DNA from: Pseudofrankia sp. DC12
Lineage (GTDB): Bacteria; Actinomycetota; Actinomycetes; Frankiales; Frankiaceae
NCBI RefSeq assembly: GCF_000966285.1
Contig: NZ_KQ031391.1
Span: 1,270,919 to 1,334,918 of the forward strand
Reading direction: 5' to 3'
DNA length: 64,000 bases
Shown here: piece by piece, positions 35,471-46,500 of the stretch
Numbering within the stretch: position 1 is the stretch's first letter
Layout: each line of letters begins with the position of its first letter
The notes under the pieces: generated by a model
Database searches by the model: none
What the model was told of the DNA's origin: nothing
The model's input: only the letters and a program-made list of their open reading frames with translations
Made by a program: the position numbers and the translations under genes

Positions 35471-35555
35471 TCGGCGGTGCCGTCTGGGGGACCGCGACCT
35501 GCGGACACACGTCGCCAGCCAGCTGATCTGAGTTCAGGGCAAGCAAGGGCCGGGG

Positions 35556-36030
35556 ATGACCCGCGCAACTGTGCAGCGGGCGCTGCGCCAGGCGTTGGGG
35601 GACGCGCTGCGGTAGGGCTACCTGACCCCCAACGTCGCCGAGAACGCGCTGCCCCCTTCGGTCGGCCGGGGCGGGCGGCGACGGTGTCGACGCCGGAGCA
35701 GTTGCGGGCGTTCGGCGCGCGCGCATCCGCGGCGATCGGCTCTGCGCGCTCTATCTGCTCGCGGTCACGACCGGGACGGGGCGCGCGAGCTATTCGGCCT
35801 GGGCGCGGTGAGGACGTTGACCTGACCCTCTGCACGGTGGTGCCGAGCGTCCCGCATTGGGGTCAACGGGCAGACGGCGACCTCGGACACGAAGGCGGAG
35901 ACTGGACTGCGTCCGCGGGCGCTCGACCCGGTGACGCTCGCCGCGCTTCGCGCCTACATTGAACGGTGGAGAAAGAACCGATCCGATGTCGGGCACGCCA
36001 ACGAGCTGCAATGTCGTGCCCGCGCTGCCG
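35556..36030 (+). pseudogene. Second, heavily decayed integrase remnant
   Basis: The DNA resembles 34360-35000 of the other broken integrase: MTRATVQRALRQALGDALR, an in-frame TAG, then GYLTPNVAENALPPSV, and further on TGLRPRALDPVTLAALRAYI and NRSDVGHANEL. Several frame changes and a truncated 3' end are present. It indicates successive insertion of related elements at the same locus. Confidence 0.75.
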
Positions 36031-36082
36031 GTGGCTACCGAACGGCCTTCCGCCGTCAACGACACCCCTGATACGCCCCAGT

Positions 36083-37123
36083 GAGCCTTTCCCTGCAACG
36101 ACCCGTCATGCTAGGTAATCATCACGGGTCGTGATCGACGGCTGGGTCGCCGACGACGAAACGCGGGGCAACCGGTAGGAAGTAGTCCTCTCACAGATCA
36201 CTTCCGCCGGAGCCCCGCGTCCTCATGAGTGTCACATACACGAGCGTCCTGCCCCTGAGCGATCACACGGTCGTCCGCCTTGCCACGCTCCTGATTGCGG
36301 AACGTAGGCGGATCGGTACGCGGAGCGGGACCCGCGCCCTGTCTCCATGGGAGCAGGCCGTGTTCGTCCTGCGCTGGTTCTGTGACGGAACCCCGGTCAT
36401 CCGGCTGTGTCGGGACAACAACATCGGCAAGTCGGTGGGCTACCGCTACCTGCACGAGGGCCTCGCAGTCCTGGCCTGGCAGGCCCCTGACCTGCGCAAC
36501 GCACTGATCGCCGCGAAGTTCGCCGGCTACGACCACGTGATCGTCGACGGGACGGTGATCGAGACCGACCGGGTGACCGTCCCCGGCCCGACGAAGGGCG
36601 TGGACCTGTGGTGGTCAGGAAAAATCAAGAACCACGGCGCGAACGTGCAAGTCGTCTCGGGTCCCGAGGACGGCTGGCCGCTGTGGGTGTCCGACGTCCG
36701 TCCCGGCCGGGAGCACGACACCACCGCCCTGCGCGCCTCCGGCGCCCCGGAGGTCTTCGAGGAGTGGTTCGCCGACGGCGGGCAGGTGCTCGGCGACGGC
36801 GGCTACGAAGCGTTCGGAACCCAGGAGGGGCAGTTCGCGGTCCCGTTCAAGAAGCCGAAGGGCGGGGAGCTGACCGCCGAACAGAAACTGCACAACCGCA
36901 TCCACTACGCCCTGCGGGCGGTCGGGGAGCGCGCGAACGCGCTGCTCAAGGTCACCTTCCGCCTGCTCCGCAACGTCACGATCGACCCCTGGAAGATCGG
37001 GCTGGTCGCGAAAGCGTCCCTCGTCATCCTCCACACCGAGTACCAGAGGACCACCTGACGACCAACACACGATCACACTATTGATACTCACCCAGGGTGA
37101 CGGTCGGTTGCAGGGAAAGGCTC
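36083..37123 (+). mobile_element. IS5-family-like element, copy 2 (1,041 bp, 3-bp TSD AGT)
   Basis: Ends are the same inverted repeats as in copy 1 (GAGCCTTTCCCTGCAACGAC... and GAGCCTTTCCCTGCAACCGA...). Flanks are AGT at 36080-36082 and 37124-37126. The transposase frame is intact, so this may be the active copy. Confidence 0.92.
36225..37058 (+). CDS. IS5-like (DDE_Tnp_4/HARBI-type) transposase
   Basis: 277 aa. An N-terminal HTH (IRLCRDNNIGKSVGYRYL) precedes a DDE core: VIVDGTVIETDRV (first Asp), VLGDGGYEAFGTQEG (second Asp) and HYALRAVGERANALLKVTF (Glu). GKIKNHGANVQVVSGPEDGW lies between the acids, as in the HARBI1-like family. It mobilises the surrounding element and possibly the decayed copy in trans. 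Confidence 0.92.
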   Translation: MSVTYTSVLPLSDHTVVRLATLLIAERRRIGTRSGTRALSPWEQAVFVLRWFCDGTPVIRLCRDNNIGKSVGYRYLHEGLAVLAWQAPDLRNALIAAKFAGYDHVIVDGTVIETDRVTVPGPTKGVDLWWSGKIKNHGANVQVVSGPEDGWPLWVSDVRPGREHDTTALRASGAPEVFEEWFADGGQVLGDGGYEAFGTQEGQFAVPFKKPKGGELTAEQKLHNRIHYALRAVGERANALLKVTFRLLRNVTIDPWKIGLVAKASLVILHTEYQRTT

Positions 37124-37375
37124 AGTGTGTTCGGTAAGCCGATCGCCGATCGGCTGGGGGCGAGTCGGCCACTTCCCACAGCCGCAGGTCGTATCCCCCG
37201 CAGCCAGTGGCGAGTGCGCGCCCGTCAACCCTGAAAAGGCAACGGACGACATGGCGCGGCCGTGGCTGGCGATGGGTCGCCAGTCGCTCGGGCTCTGGTC
37301 ACGTGGGCGCCGTTCCACAGCCACGCCTCCCGTCGGTGCGATATCTCGCTGCCGAAGATCCGATAGGATCACCTC

Positions 37376-38335
37376 GTGGAAGGATGGCAGGACTTCGAGC
37401 GACTCGCGGAGCAGATCTACAGCGAGTTGGCGCCCGATGCTGTCGTCAAGTGGAATGACCGCATTTACGGACACGAGTCGGAGACGAAGCGGCAGATCGA
37501 CGTGTCAGTACGCTGGGCGGACAACGACGATAGCTATCTGCTGATAGTTCAGGCTAAGGATTGGTCGACTCCGGCGGACGTGACAGCAGTTGGCGAGTTC
37601 GCGTCCGTCGTTCGCGACGTACGCGCAAGTCGAGGCATTATGGTCTGCCGCTCGGGATTTACGGAAACGGCGAAGACCTACGCGCGAAACGTCGGGATCT
37701 CGCTTCACAACCTTCACGATGCTCGATCGCGCAAGTGGCGCCACGAGTTGACCGTGCCAATTCTGTGGGTCGACCTCCTTCCGCGAGCAAGAATCGCCAT
37801 GAGGGTGTGGTTTGGCGAAGGGGACCAGATATGGACTCCCGGGGGGTTCATACCACTATCCAGGGTCGGCGAGAACACGCCGATCGATATCCTGGAGACC
37901 TTCGAGGATCATTGGAACGGCGGACGGGCATCTCGCGAGCTCGACGTTCCACATGCGATTCGGTCGACAGAACCGCTGGAGGCCCTAGTACTTGACAAGC
38001 ACGGAGAGCAGGTCCGCCGTCCGGTATTTGACTTCTGCGTGCTGTACAAAGTCACCCGACGCGCCTGGCTGGGTCAGTTCGAACCTCACTCTTGCCGCGG
38101 CCTCATCAATTACCACGACAGTAACAGTTTCCTGGCTTCGCACCTGCCGATTGGCGAGATTCCGACCCAAAGAGATGGATCGTGGGCAGAGATCGAAGAT
38201 CCGGACAAAGTGGCACCGACGCTTCGAGGTACGTTTGTGACCACGGAGGCCTACACTCTTGAGAGGGGGTCGAGTCAGTTTGAATATTTTGATTTCGGAC
38301 TGTTGAAGGCCTGTGGTTCACCTCATGAGGCCTAA
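37376..38335 (+). CDS. Mrr-like restriction endonuclease domain protein
   Basis: 319 aa from the GTG at 37376. Residues 4-115 form a PD-(D/E)XK-type Mrr_cat domain: FERLAEQIYSELAPDAVVKW, then TKRQIDVSVR (Asp) and SYLLIVQAKDWS (QxK), VGEFASVVRDVRASRGIMVC and FTETAKTYARNVGISL. The C-terminal 200 residues are of unknown fold and may sense the target. No methyltransferase is adjacent, so a modification-dependent (type IV-like) or stand-alone defence role is plausible. Base composition is less GC-rich than around it, suggesting transfer. Confidence 0.82.
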   Translation: MEGWQDFERLAEQIYSELAPDAVVKWNDRIYGHESETKRQIDVSVRWADNDDSYLLIVQAKDWSTPADVTAVGEFASVVRDVRASRGIMVCRSGFTETAKTYARNVGISLHNLHDARSRKWRHELTVPILWVDLLPRARIAMRVWFGEGDQIWTPGGFIPLSRVGENTPIDILETFEDHWNGGRASRELDVPHAIRSTEPLEALVLDKHGEQVRRPVFDFCVLYKVTRRAWLGQFEPHSCRGLINYHDSNSFLASHLPIGEIPTQRDGSWAEIEDPDKVAPTLRGTFVTTEAYTLERGSSQFEYFDFGLLKACGSPHEA

Positions 38336-38613
38336 CGGTTGGCGACATGCCGCCGTGCCCAACTGTGCCCTTCTGGCTTCTGGTCTTAGCCACGTGAACG
38401 TTGCCACTTGATCAAGCATCGGCCGACCGAATTAGTATAGGACGCTGTCCGGCACATTTCGTGCCCTCAGGACGGCAACGCACGCTCCGATCGAGGAATC
38501 GCGAGAACGAAGCCTCCGCAGACATACCTCGCTCTGCATGATCACGTGTCCCTCACCTCCTCCGGCCCACGGCGGCTGGTGCCATCGCACGGCCGCCGAT
38601 CAGGCGCGACGCG

Positions 38614-39134
38614 ATGCCTTTTAAGATCGTCCCCCGAGACAGCGCCTCCGACGAGGGGAGCGGCGAGACAGTGGCTCGTCCAAGGTACGTCAAGTGGTTC
38701 CAGTTGGGCGCGGGCACGCTGCGGGCCGTCCTGCGTGAGCGGAGGCTGGAAGACAGGCTCCCCAGCGGGGAGGACTGGTACGTCTGCCCTCTCTGCCTGG
38801 ACTCGATGTTCACGGTCGAGGAGCTCGATACCGGGGAACTCACTGTCGAGCATGTCCCTCCCCGGTCGCTCGGCGGGCACGCGATGGTCCTCACGTGCCG
38901 GCGCTGCAACAACTACGCGGGGAGCAGGTGGGACGCCCAGGCCTACAGGAGGCGCCAGTTTCACGAGTACCTCACCGGGCAGAGCGGTCGAGCCGAGACC
39001 GTCACCCTCGACATCGGCGGCGTCATCACCAGAGCCGAGCTTCATCTCACCGGCACGTCGGGATTTCTTATCGCCGAGACGCCGAAGATAAACAATCCGG
39101 CTAACCTCGCGGCGAGCGCGGCCCACCTGGACGC
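38614..39134 (+). pseudogene. HNH endonuclease, 5' part, interrupted by an ISAs1 element
   Basis: Starts at the ATG at 38614 (MPFKIVPRDSASDEG). An HNH motif with zinc-binding cysteine pairs is visible: WYVCPLCLDS, LTVEHVPPRSLGG, LTCRRCNNYAGSRWDAQ. The frame enters the insertion element after AAHLDA. With the element and one CCTGGACGC removed, it reads HLDA then MARTGADPAFTATF without a break, giving a 330-aa protein completed by 40676-41147. Confidence 0.85.
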
Positions 39135-39390
39135 CAGGGCTGCGGCAAGGTAGCAAACAGGATGTGATCAACTACGGGGCGTAGTGACGTCCGTGGTTCC
39201 CTTGCGGTCTCGCGAGTCCGCTGACCGTGGTTTCGGCAATTCCCGGTCAGCCGCTGGCCAGGTGGACTGGGGAAATCTCACGCTTGGTCGCGGCCGGATG
39301 CCTGGCGTGATCTGAACGAGGCACGACCGGCGAGTTTTGGAAACATCCGGCAATGCGATGGGAGTGCCTGGTACCTGTGTTGTGAGAAAA

Positions 39391-39452
39391 GTGGCCTCCT
39401 GTTCGGACAATGAAAGCGCCAACAACCATTGTCCGCACGAACAGAAGGCCAC
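39391..39452. promoter_or_regulatory. Long imperfect inverted repeat upstream of the ISAs1 transposase
   Basis: GTGGCCTCCTGTTCG..GACAATG and CATTGTCCG..CGAACAGAAGGCCAC pair over about 20 bp. It lies directly before the GTG at 39456, so it could limit translation initiation or be a transposase-binding or transcription-termination element. Confidence 0.6.
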
Positions 39453-39455
39453 CGC

Positions 39456-40646
39456 GTGTCATCATGCCAGTCTGGCCCCGGCATGTCCATCGTCCCGCTC
39501 GACGTCGAACGCTGTGACATCACAAGTCTCCTGGAAATGCTGGAGGAGATTCCCGATCCGCGGCGCAGCCGGGGCAAGATCTACAGTCTTTCTTTCCTGC
39601 TGGCCGTGATACTTGTCGCGACGCTGACGGGTGCGAAGTGCCCACGTGAGCTCCACCGCCGGGCCGCGGACCTCCCACAACCTCTTCTCGCCCGCCTGGG
39701 AGCTCCGCTAGATCACTTCCGCGGAAGCTGGCGGACGCCTTCGGAAAAGACGATCCGTCTTCTCCTGAAGAAGATCGACGTAGACGCCCTGGACGCGGCC
39801 TTTGGCGGCTGGCTGTACGCGCAGGCCGCCCGTGGGCAGGTCGCCCTCGCGATCGACGGCAAGGTTCTACGCGGCGCCTGGTCCGGCGAGGACACCCAGG
39901 TCAGGCTGCTCTCCGCGATGCTCCAGGGCCAGGGCGTGGTCATCGCGCAGGTCCGGGTCCCCGATGACACCAACGAGATCACCGTCGTCGAAGAACTGGT
40001 TGGGAAACTCCCGAAAATTCCCGGCACGCCAGCAGTGACTCTCGACGCCGTCCACGCCCAGCACGCCACCGCGGAACTTCTCGTCAAAGCCGGGTTGGAC
40101 TACATTCTGACCATCAAGGGAAACCAGCCAACCTTGCAGCGAAAGATCTTCGAGCTGGTCCTCCCATTGCTCCAGGAAGCACCGAACCACGAGATCGAGG
40201 AACGCGGGCACGGCAGGATCAAGAACTGGATGACCTGGACCACGAAAGCCGACGAGATCGACTTCCCGCACGCCGCCACGGCCGGCGTCATCCGCCGTGA
40301 CGAGTTCGATCTCACCGGAACCCGTATCAGCCGTGAACACGCCCTCATACTCACCAGCGTATCCCCGAAGAACGCGACCGCCGAATATCTCCACACCCAC
40401 ATCCGAGGGCACTGGGGCATCGAGAACGAAATCCACTACACCCGCGACACGGCCTGGCGCGAGGACGCCAACCCCACCTACACAGGGAACACCAACCATT
40501 CCCTCGCGAGTTTCCGCAATCTCGCCATCGGGGTGATCCGTCTCAACGGCACCAGGAAGATAAAGGAAACTCTCGAACACGTAGCCGCTGACCGCTATAG
40601 AGCCCTTCCACTCCTCGCCACCGTGTGCAACAGATCAACACGATGA
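39456..40646 (+). CDS. ISAs1-family transposase
   Basis: 396 aa from the GTG at 39456; an in-frame start at 39429 lies within the hairpin. The N-terminal DDE_Tnp_1-associated domain is evident: LLEMLEEIPDPRRSRGKIYS and SLSFLLAVILVATLTGAK. The catalytic domain follows: ALAIDGKVLRGAW (Asp), VTLDAVHAQHATAELLV (Asp), YILTIKGNQPTLQRKI, and RGHWGIENEIHYTRDTAWRE (Glu). All expected residues are present, so the copy is probably functional. Confidence 0.94.
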   Translation: MSSCQSGPGMSIVPLDVERCDITSLLEMLEEIPDPRRSRGKIYSLSFLLAVILVATLTGAKCPRELHRRAADLPQPLLARLGAPLDHFRGSWRTPSEKTIRLLLKKIDVDALDAAFGGWLYAQAARGQVALAIDGKVLRGAWSGEDTQVRLLSAMLQGQGVVIAQVRVPDDTNEITVVEELVGKLPKIPGTPAVTLDAVHAQHATAELLVKAGLDYILTIKGNQPTLQRKIFELVLPLLQEAPNHEIEERGHGRIKNWMTWTTKADEIDFPHAATAGVIRRDEFDLTGTRISREHALILTSVSPKNATAEYLHTHIRGHWGIENEIHYTRDTAWREDANPTYTGNTNHSLASFRNLAIGVIRLNGTRKIKETLEHVAADRYRALPLLATVCNRSTR

Positions 40647-40675
40647 GCTACCTCGCCGAGGCCCTGCCTGGACGC

Positions 40676-41147
40676 CATGGCTCGTACCGGCGCCGATCCA
40701 GCGTTCACGGCGACCTTCACGACGTACTCGGCCGAGCGTGCCCGCTTGTCGTGGATCAGGGCAGCGTATCTGTCCGCATTTGCTCTCTTCGGCTGGCGAT
40801 ATATTCTCTCGCCGACGCTTCAGCCGATCCGGGATGCGCTGGCCGAACGCGGAGGCAACAGGCTGCCCCCGCTGTCTTTTAGTTCCTCGGGCTGGAACGA
40901 CGATCGTCGTGAGCTGTGGATCGTCAGGGAACCGACCGACTGCCAGAGCCTGCTTTCCGTCTGGGGCAGGGAGGGCATCTTCTTGCCGCTGCCCTTCGAT
41001 AACAGGGGCCTGGGCAACCTGTCGCGGCGTCTCGGCGGCGAGGCCGCCGCGCAGGTCAATTTCACGTTCAAGGGGGGAACGCGATCTTGGCCTATCGGCC
41101 CAGAGCACGGTCTCGATCCGCCTCCGGTCTTCAAGGCCGCAGCTTAG
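40676..41147 (+). pseudogene. HNH endonuclease, 3' part of the interrupted gene
   Basis: Reads MARTGADPAFTATFTTYSAE, then RARLSWIRAAYLSAFALFGW and ends VFKAAA. It continues exactly the frame of 38614-39134 once the ISAs1 element is removed. This part has no cysteine pairs; it looks like an alpha/beta C-terminal domain common in HNH proteins of this type that could recognise the target or a partner. Confidence 0.82.
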
Positions 41148-41319
41148 TGCTCCAGCCGCTGTCTAGTGGTCAATTGGGTTGGTAGCCTGGACGGCGGTAG
41201 TTGCTGGTTTGGCGTTGGCTCGCCTGATGCCGGTCATGGTGTCAGGTTGCGCTGCCTGTGGCCGGTCCGCGTCTGCGGCGACATACCATTGCGCCGCACC
41301 CGCCAAGCGCGGCTGAGGG

Positions 41320-42255
41320 CTATCCGACAGGAGTCGTCGGGTCGGCCGGCGTGCCCGTCGGTAGTGGAATCTCATCAAGGCGCAACAGCCGCGTGTTCGT
41401 ATCTGTCACGATGCTAAATAGCACGTCGCGGTTGTCGTCGAGGTTGCTGGGAGTCGCGCCAACCGCCATGAGCAGCGCGTGCAAGCGGGGGTAAGGAGTA
41501 GCCAAGGCTCGTTTTCGCAGGAGCGGCGTTCGTAGGGCATCGAGCGCGGTCGAGGCGAGATTGATGCCCGAGCGGCGGTTCTGGCCGGCTCGCTCGCGGA
41601 TCCACGGCGTATCGGTCAGGTTGGCGAACTCCTCGGCGGCGATCGTGTAGAGCAACAGGAGGTCGCCGCGGGTGACGCCGATGTGCGTGCCGGGCGGTGG
41701 CGTCTCGCTGTTGAACGGCTCGGTGCTGAACATCAACCGGCCGATCACCGGCCCCATCCGCAGCCGCCGCACCATGGGGAACTGTTCGACGGTTGCGTCG
41801 ATGAACCGCTTCGACTCCGGCAGCCACAACACGCAGTGGCCGTTGAACACTCGGCCGGCCTCGTCCCACGACGGCTCTGGCGTGCCGTACATGACCCCGT
41901 CTCCGCGTATGCGGTCACGGATCACGAGGTCCACGAGTTGGAGGCTGCTGTGGGCTCCGAACTGTCCGAAGGCGTGCCGCAGGATGTGTCCGGCGTCGAT
42001 GCAGGCGTTGGCTGGGCTTCCGGCGATGATGTTGAGCAACAGTGTGGGAAGGAGTAATTCGAGCAGGCTGTCGGCAGGAGCCTCGGCCATGATGCCGGCG
42101 AGTAGATCGGTATTCTCGGGGATTCTGCCTGGTCCTTCTGGGCGTGAGATCCCAGGTTTACTGGTGGGCTCTCCCGCTGGAGGCACGGGCCGGGCGAAGC
42201 CGGCTCCGCTTCGTCGCTGCTTCCCGCTTCGCCCGCCACGTCGTGAAGTAGCCAC
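41320..42255 (-). CDS. Unrecognised protein with possible Cys-His-Asp (transglutaminase-like) triad
   Basis: 311 aa. The N-terminal 45 residues are low-complexity and basic. A helical segment (LLELLLPTLLLNIIAG) is followed by NACIDAGHILRHAFGQFGAH, then FNGHCVLWL and KRFIDATVEQF. Order and spacing of Cys, His and Asp recall the papain/transglutaminase-like fold. The C-terminal 100 residues have no motif. I do not recognise the family. It is co-directional with 42498-43394 but separated by 240 bp. A protease, acyltransferase or non-catalytic relative are all possible. Confidence 0.6.
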   Translation of the reverse strand: MATSRRGGRSGKQRRSGAGFARPVPPAGEPTSKPGISRPEGPGRIPENTDLLAGIMAEAPADSLLELLLPTLLLNIIAGSPANACIDAGHILRHAFGQFGAHSSLQLVDLVIRDRIRGDGVMYGTPEPSWDEAGRVFNGHCVLWLPESKRFIDATVEQFPMVRRLRMGPVIGRLMFSTEPFNSETPPPGTHIGVTRGDLLLLYTIAAEEFANLTDTPWIRERAGQNRRSGINLASTALDALRTPLLRKRALATPYPRLHALLMAVGATPSNLDDNRDVLFSIVTDTNTRLLRLDEIPLPTGTPADPTTPVG

Positions 42256-42497
42256 ATGATGACGTTAGGACACCGATCGCGTCCCCGAGGGCGTTCTGGG
42301 TCGATCGATGCCCCACTCCTGTAAGTAGGACCCGGCTCTGGATCGGGTGGCCCGCCTTCTCGACACCAAGAACAACCAGCCCGGGCGCGGAGGTAAGCCG
42401 GCAACCGTGCGCGGGCCGAACGGCGCCGTTGGGAGACAGCGGCCGACAGGATCGGTCGTCCGGGCCGCTCCCAGCTTGCCGAGCATCCCTCAGACCG

Positions 42498-43394
42498 TCA
42501 GTACAGCGTGGCCGCAGTGTTGGCGGGAGCGACCTTGCCACCTTGCAGCGGGTGTGTGTCGAGGAGGATCTCGCGGTACCAGGAGGGCGGCGGGTAGCTG
42601 TCGTTCCTCGCAGCGAGGAAGTCGTCGACATGCGTGCGACGGCCATCGATCCGGGGCAAGCGGCGGAAAGCCTCGTCCGCAGCGAGTTCGGCTGCTAGCG
42701 TGGGAAGCTGGTCGCGGAGTGCCTGGTAGATCCGCTCGCACTCGACGCCGATCTTGTCCCGCGCTTGGCGAAGAACCGAATTGGCGACGTAGTCCGAGTC
42801 GGGGCCTGTTAGAAGGTCCGCCATCTCCGGGTGCTGGTCCATGACGACCGCCCGGGAGGCCCGATCGGAGCCGGACCTGCGCCGGAAGGCGGGGATCGCG
42901 ACGAGTTCAGTGACGAACCGCTCGACGCGGAGATCCCGTTCCGCCGGGTCGATTGTCCTGTAGCTGGCCGGGGCGTTGGCGGGGCGGAGCTCCTCAACCT
43001 CTGTCAGCAGACGCGCGTGCCAGGGCGCGGTCAGTTCCCAGCGGTTCAGCACACCCGCATGCGCGAAGGCCAGCTCGACGTCGATGATCTCCCCGTCGCG
43101 GGGTTTGGCGGTCCGCAAGAGGCGGCGTCGCGCCTTCTGCCCCTCTGGGTCCTCGTTGGCCGGGAGATCGTCGGCGAACGCCTGGTAGTCGAAGGTCGCC
43201 GTCGCGGTGTAGAGGAGGCGGGCGCCGACCTGGTTGGCGACGCGGACGAAGTCGGCCGCAGGCAGGTTCTCGGGGCCGAGCTCGGCCTCCGGCCCATCGA
43301 CGCCCGGGGTCACACGGACCGGCAGTGTCACAAGGCCGAGTTCTGCAGTCAAAGCGGCGATCTCCTTGGTGAGCCCGCTCAAGTCGGTGTCCAT
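42498..43394 (-). CDS. Unrecognised protein divergent from the type ISP enzyme
   Basis: 298 aa from the ATG at 43394 (MDTDLSGLTKEIAAL). Predicted alpha/beta N-terminus (VRVANQVGARLLYTATATFD) and a largely helical C-terminal half (YVANSVLRQARDKIGVECER; YQALRDQLPTLAAELAADEA). No catalytic motif recognised. It shares a 160-bp intergenic region with the divergent type ISP gene, so the two may be co-regulated, and it may be a specificity or control protein of that system (inference). Confidence 0.6.
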   Translation of the reverse strand: MDTDLSGLTKEIAALTAELGLVTLPVRVTPGVDGPEAELGPENLPAADFVRVANQVGARLLYTATATFDYQAFADDLPANEDPEGQKARRRLLRTAKPRDGEIIDVELAFAHAGVLNRWELTAPWHARLLTEVEELRPANAPASYRTIDPAERDLRVERFVTELVAIPAFRRRSGSDRASRAVVMDQHPEMADLLTGPDSDYVANSVLRQARDKIGVECERIYQALRDQLPTLAAELAADEAFRRLPRIDGRRTHVDDFLAARNDSYPPPSWYREILLDTHPLQGGKVAPANTAATLY

Positions 43395-43555
43395 CGCTGC
43401 CCCTCGCTGCGCCGGAATGTGACCGAGAAGTTACGCCGGCGGTCCGACATCGCCGGCCCGCCCGGGCAGACTCTGGTGCGCAGCGCGATTGGGTCTGTGC
43501 CGAGCGTGGCTATTTCGGTATGTTTCGTCTCCGGCTCGGCGCAAGGGGGCTAGCA

Positions 43556-46500
43556 GTGGCATCGGGGGCGGCGGGGTGGCTTCAGGACGCGGTGAGCTCG
43601 TTCGGGGACGGCTGTCGGGCGAAGCTGGCTGGACCGGGTGATCGGGAGGCCGCGATCAGGGCGCCGTTGGACTCGCTGCTGACGACGGCCGGGCAGCGCC
43701 TCGGCGTGCCGGCGGTCTTCCACGACGAGGTCCGCGATGTCGAGCGACGGGTTCGCCCCGACTACGGGGTCAGCGTCGATGGCGCGGTCTTCGGCTACGT
43801 CGAGGTCAAGGCACCCGGAAAGCCGGTCGACCCGGAAGCCTTCACCGGCCACGACCGCACGCAGTGGGAACGTCAGCGCGACCTGCCGAACCTGGTCTAC
43901 ACGAACGGCACGCATTGGCGGCTGTTCCGCGACGGTGAGGCCTATCTCGGCCCGGTCGTGCTCGGCGGTGGCGACCTGGCTCACGCCGGTCGCGAACTGC
44001 GCGCGGTCCCCGAGTTCGAGGCGCTGCTGACAGATTTCCTGCGCTGGAAGCCGGCGCCGATCACCTCGGTACGGGTCCTGGTGCGCTCGGTCGCACCGCT
44101 CACCCGGCTGCTGCGCGGCGAGGTCCTCGACCAGCTGGCAGCCGAGCAGCGCGCGGTCGACGCTGGGGCCGACTCCGAGGCCCAGCCGTTCACGGGCCTG
44201 GCCCGCGACTGGCGGGCGTTGCTGTTCCCGCAGGCCGACGACGCCACCTTCGCCGACGGCTACGCCCAGACCGTCGCCTTCGCACTACTGCTGGCCCGCA
44301 CCGAAGGCATCGAGCTGGCGAACACGTCACTACACCAGATCGGGGTCGCGCTCGGCGCGGGCCACTCACTGATGGGCAAAGCCCTTCAGCTGCTCACCGA
44401 CGACGTGGCCACCGACTTCAAGGTCACCCTCGACCTGATGGTCCGCGTCGTCGGTGCCGTTAACTGGCCCCGGGTGCGCCGCACCGGCCGCGACACCTAC
44501 CTGCACCTCTATGAGGACTTCCTCGAGCTCTACGACCCAGGGCTGCGCAAGAAGTCCGGGTCCTACTACACCCCGCGGCCCGTCGTAGAGGAGATGGTCC
44601 GCCTCGTCGAAGAAGCCCTCGTCACCCGGCTCGGAAAGCCGGCCGGGTTCCGCGACCCCGGGGTACTCACCATCGACCCGGCGATGGGCACCGGCACCTA
44701 CCTGCACGCGATCCTCGACCGGGTCGCAGACCAGGCCGAACGCCAAGATGGCCCCGGCACGATCCCAGGCGTCCTGTCGCAGGTCGCCGAACGCCTGGTC
44801 GGCTTCGAGGTCCAGATGGGCCCCTACGCCGTCGCCGAACTGCGCACCACCGACCTGCTCAACGCTCACGGCGCCAAGCCGCCCAAGGACGGGATGGGGC
44901 TGTTCGTCACCGACACCCTCGACGACCCATACAGCGCCCGCGCCCAGATCAGCTCAGCCCTGCGCCTCATCAGCCAGTCGAGGCGCAAGGCCAACGACAT
45001 CAAGGCCAAGGCCGACGTGCAGGTCGTCCTCGGCAACCCGCCCTACAAGGAACTCGCCGCGGGCGGTGGCAGCTGGGTCGAGCACGGCGGCGAGGGCCAC
45101 CCAGCCATCCTGAACGACTTCCTGCGGGATGTACCAGGCAAGTTCTCCGCCAAGGTGAAGAACCTCTACGTCTACTTCTGGCGCTGGGCGACCTGGAAGG
45201 TCTGGGAATCCACCCCACTGACGGCCCGTCGGCCCAACGGCGACTCCGGTGTCGTCTGCTTCATCTCCACCTCGGGATATCTGACCGGCCCGGCGTTCAC
45301 AGCGATGCGCGAGTACCTACGCCGCAACGCCACCGACGGCTGGATCATCGACCTCACCCCCGAGGGCCAGACCCCCGACATCCCCACCCGACCATTCCCG
45401 GGCGTCCGCCAGCCGCTCGCTATCGGCCTGTTCCTACGCACCCCGGGCGCCAGCCACGAGATGCCCGCGACCATCCGCTACCGCGCCCTGCACGGCCGCC
45501 GCGAGGAAAAATTCGGCGCCCTAGCGCAGCTGCGCCTCGACGGCGACGGATGGCGCGAAGTCCGCAGCGGCTGGACCGACCCGCTGACCCCCGCCGCCGA
45601 CGGCGGCTGGGACACCTACCCCGCTGTGGCCGACCTGCTGCCCTGGTACTCCCCCGGAGTCTTCCCGCTCCGCACCTGGATCTACGCCCCGTCGCCGGAC
45701 ACCCTGCGTGAACGCTGGACCACGTTGCTCGCTGAACGCGATCCAGCAGTACAGGCAAGGCTGTTCAAGGAAGGCCATGATGGCGCGCTCACCAAACCGA
45801 AGAGTCCGCTGCCCGGCTCGGACACACACCAGACCACGCTGACGCTGCTCCGCGACGATCGAGTCACCGAGCCACAGCCCATACGAGTCGGCTACCGGGC
45901 CTTCGACCGGCAGTGGATTCTGCCCGACAGCCGGCTCATGGACAGACCCCGCCTCGACCTGTGGGCCGCACGTGTACCCGGCCAGATCTTTGTTGTCGAG
46001 CAGCACATGCAGCGCGTGAAGGACGGACCCGGCCTGGTCTTTTCCGCACTCCTCCCTGACTACCACCACTTCAAGGGAAGCGAAGGCGGGCGTGTGCTCC
46101 CGTTTCTGCACCCCGACGGCACGGCAAACCTCGCACCTGGCCTCACAGCGGCGCTCACGGCCGCCTACGGCCAGTCGGTCCGCGCCGACGAGGTGCTCGC
46201 ATACCTCGCCGGTGCCATCGCCCACCCGGGCTACACCAGCACGTTCGTCGATCAGCTGACCACCCCGGGTATCCGAGTCCCGGTCACCGCCGACCCGGCC
46301 CTGTGGACCAGGGCCGTTGGCCTCGGCCGCCAGGTGCTCAAGCTGCACACCTACGGCGCCGCCGCCCCGCCAGGACAACCGGCCAGCTCGATCCGCTACC
46401 CCCACGGCGACGCACGCCAGCCACGGTCGATCAAAGCGATCACGACGATGCCCGAGAACCTCCGTCACGACGACACCTTTGACGTACTGGTCATCGGCGA

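Larger units (their letters stand above)
39135..40666 (+). mobile_element. ISAs1-family insertion sequence (1,532 bp, 9-bp TSD)
   Basis: Ends: CAGGGCTGCGGCAAGGTAGC on the left and, inward from the right, CAGGGCCTCGGCGAGGTAGC. Flanked by CCTGGACGC at 39126-39134 and 40667-40675. It contains one transposase gene and a long hairpin upstream of it. It sits inside the HNH endonuclease gene. Confidence 0.95.
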
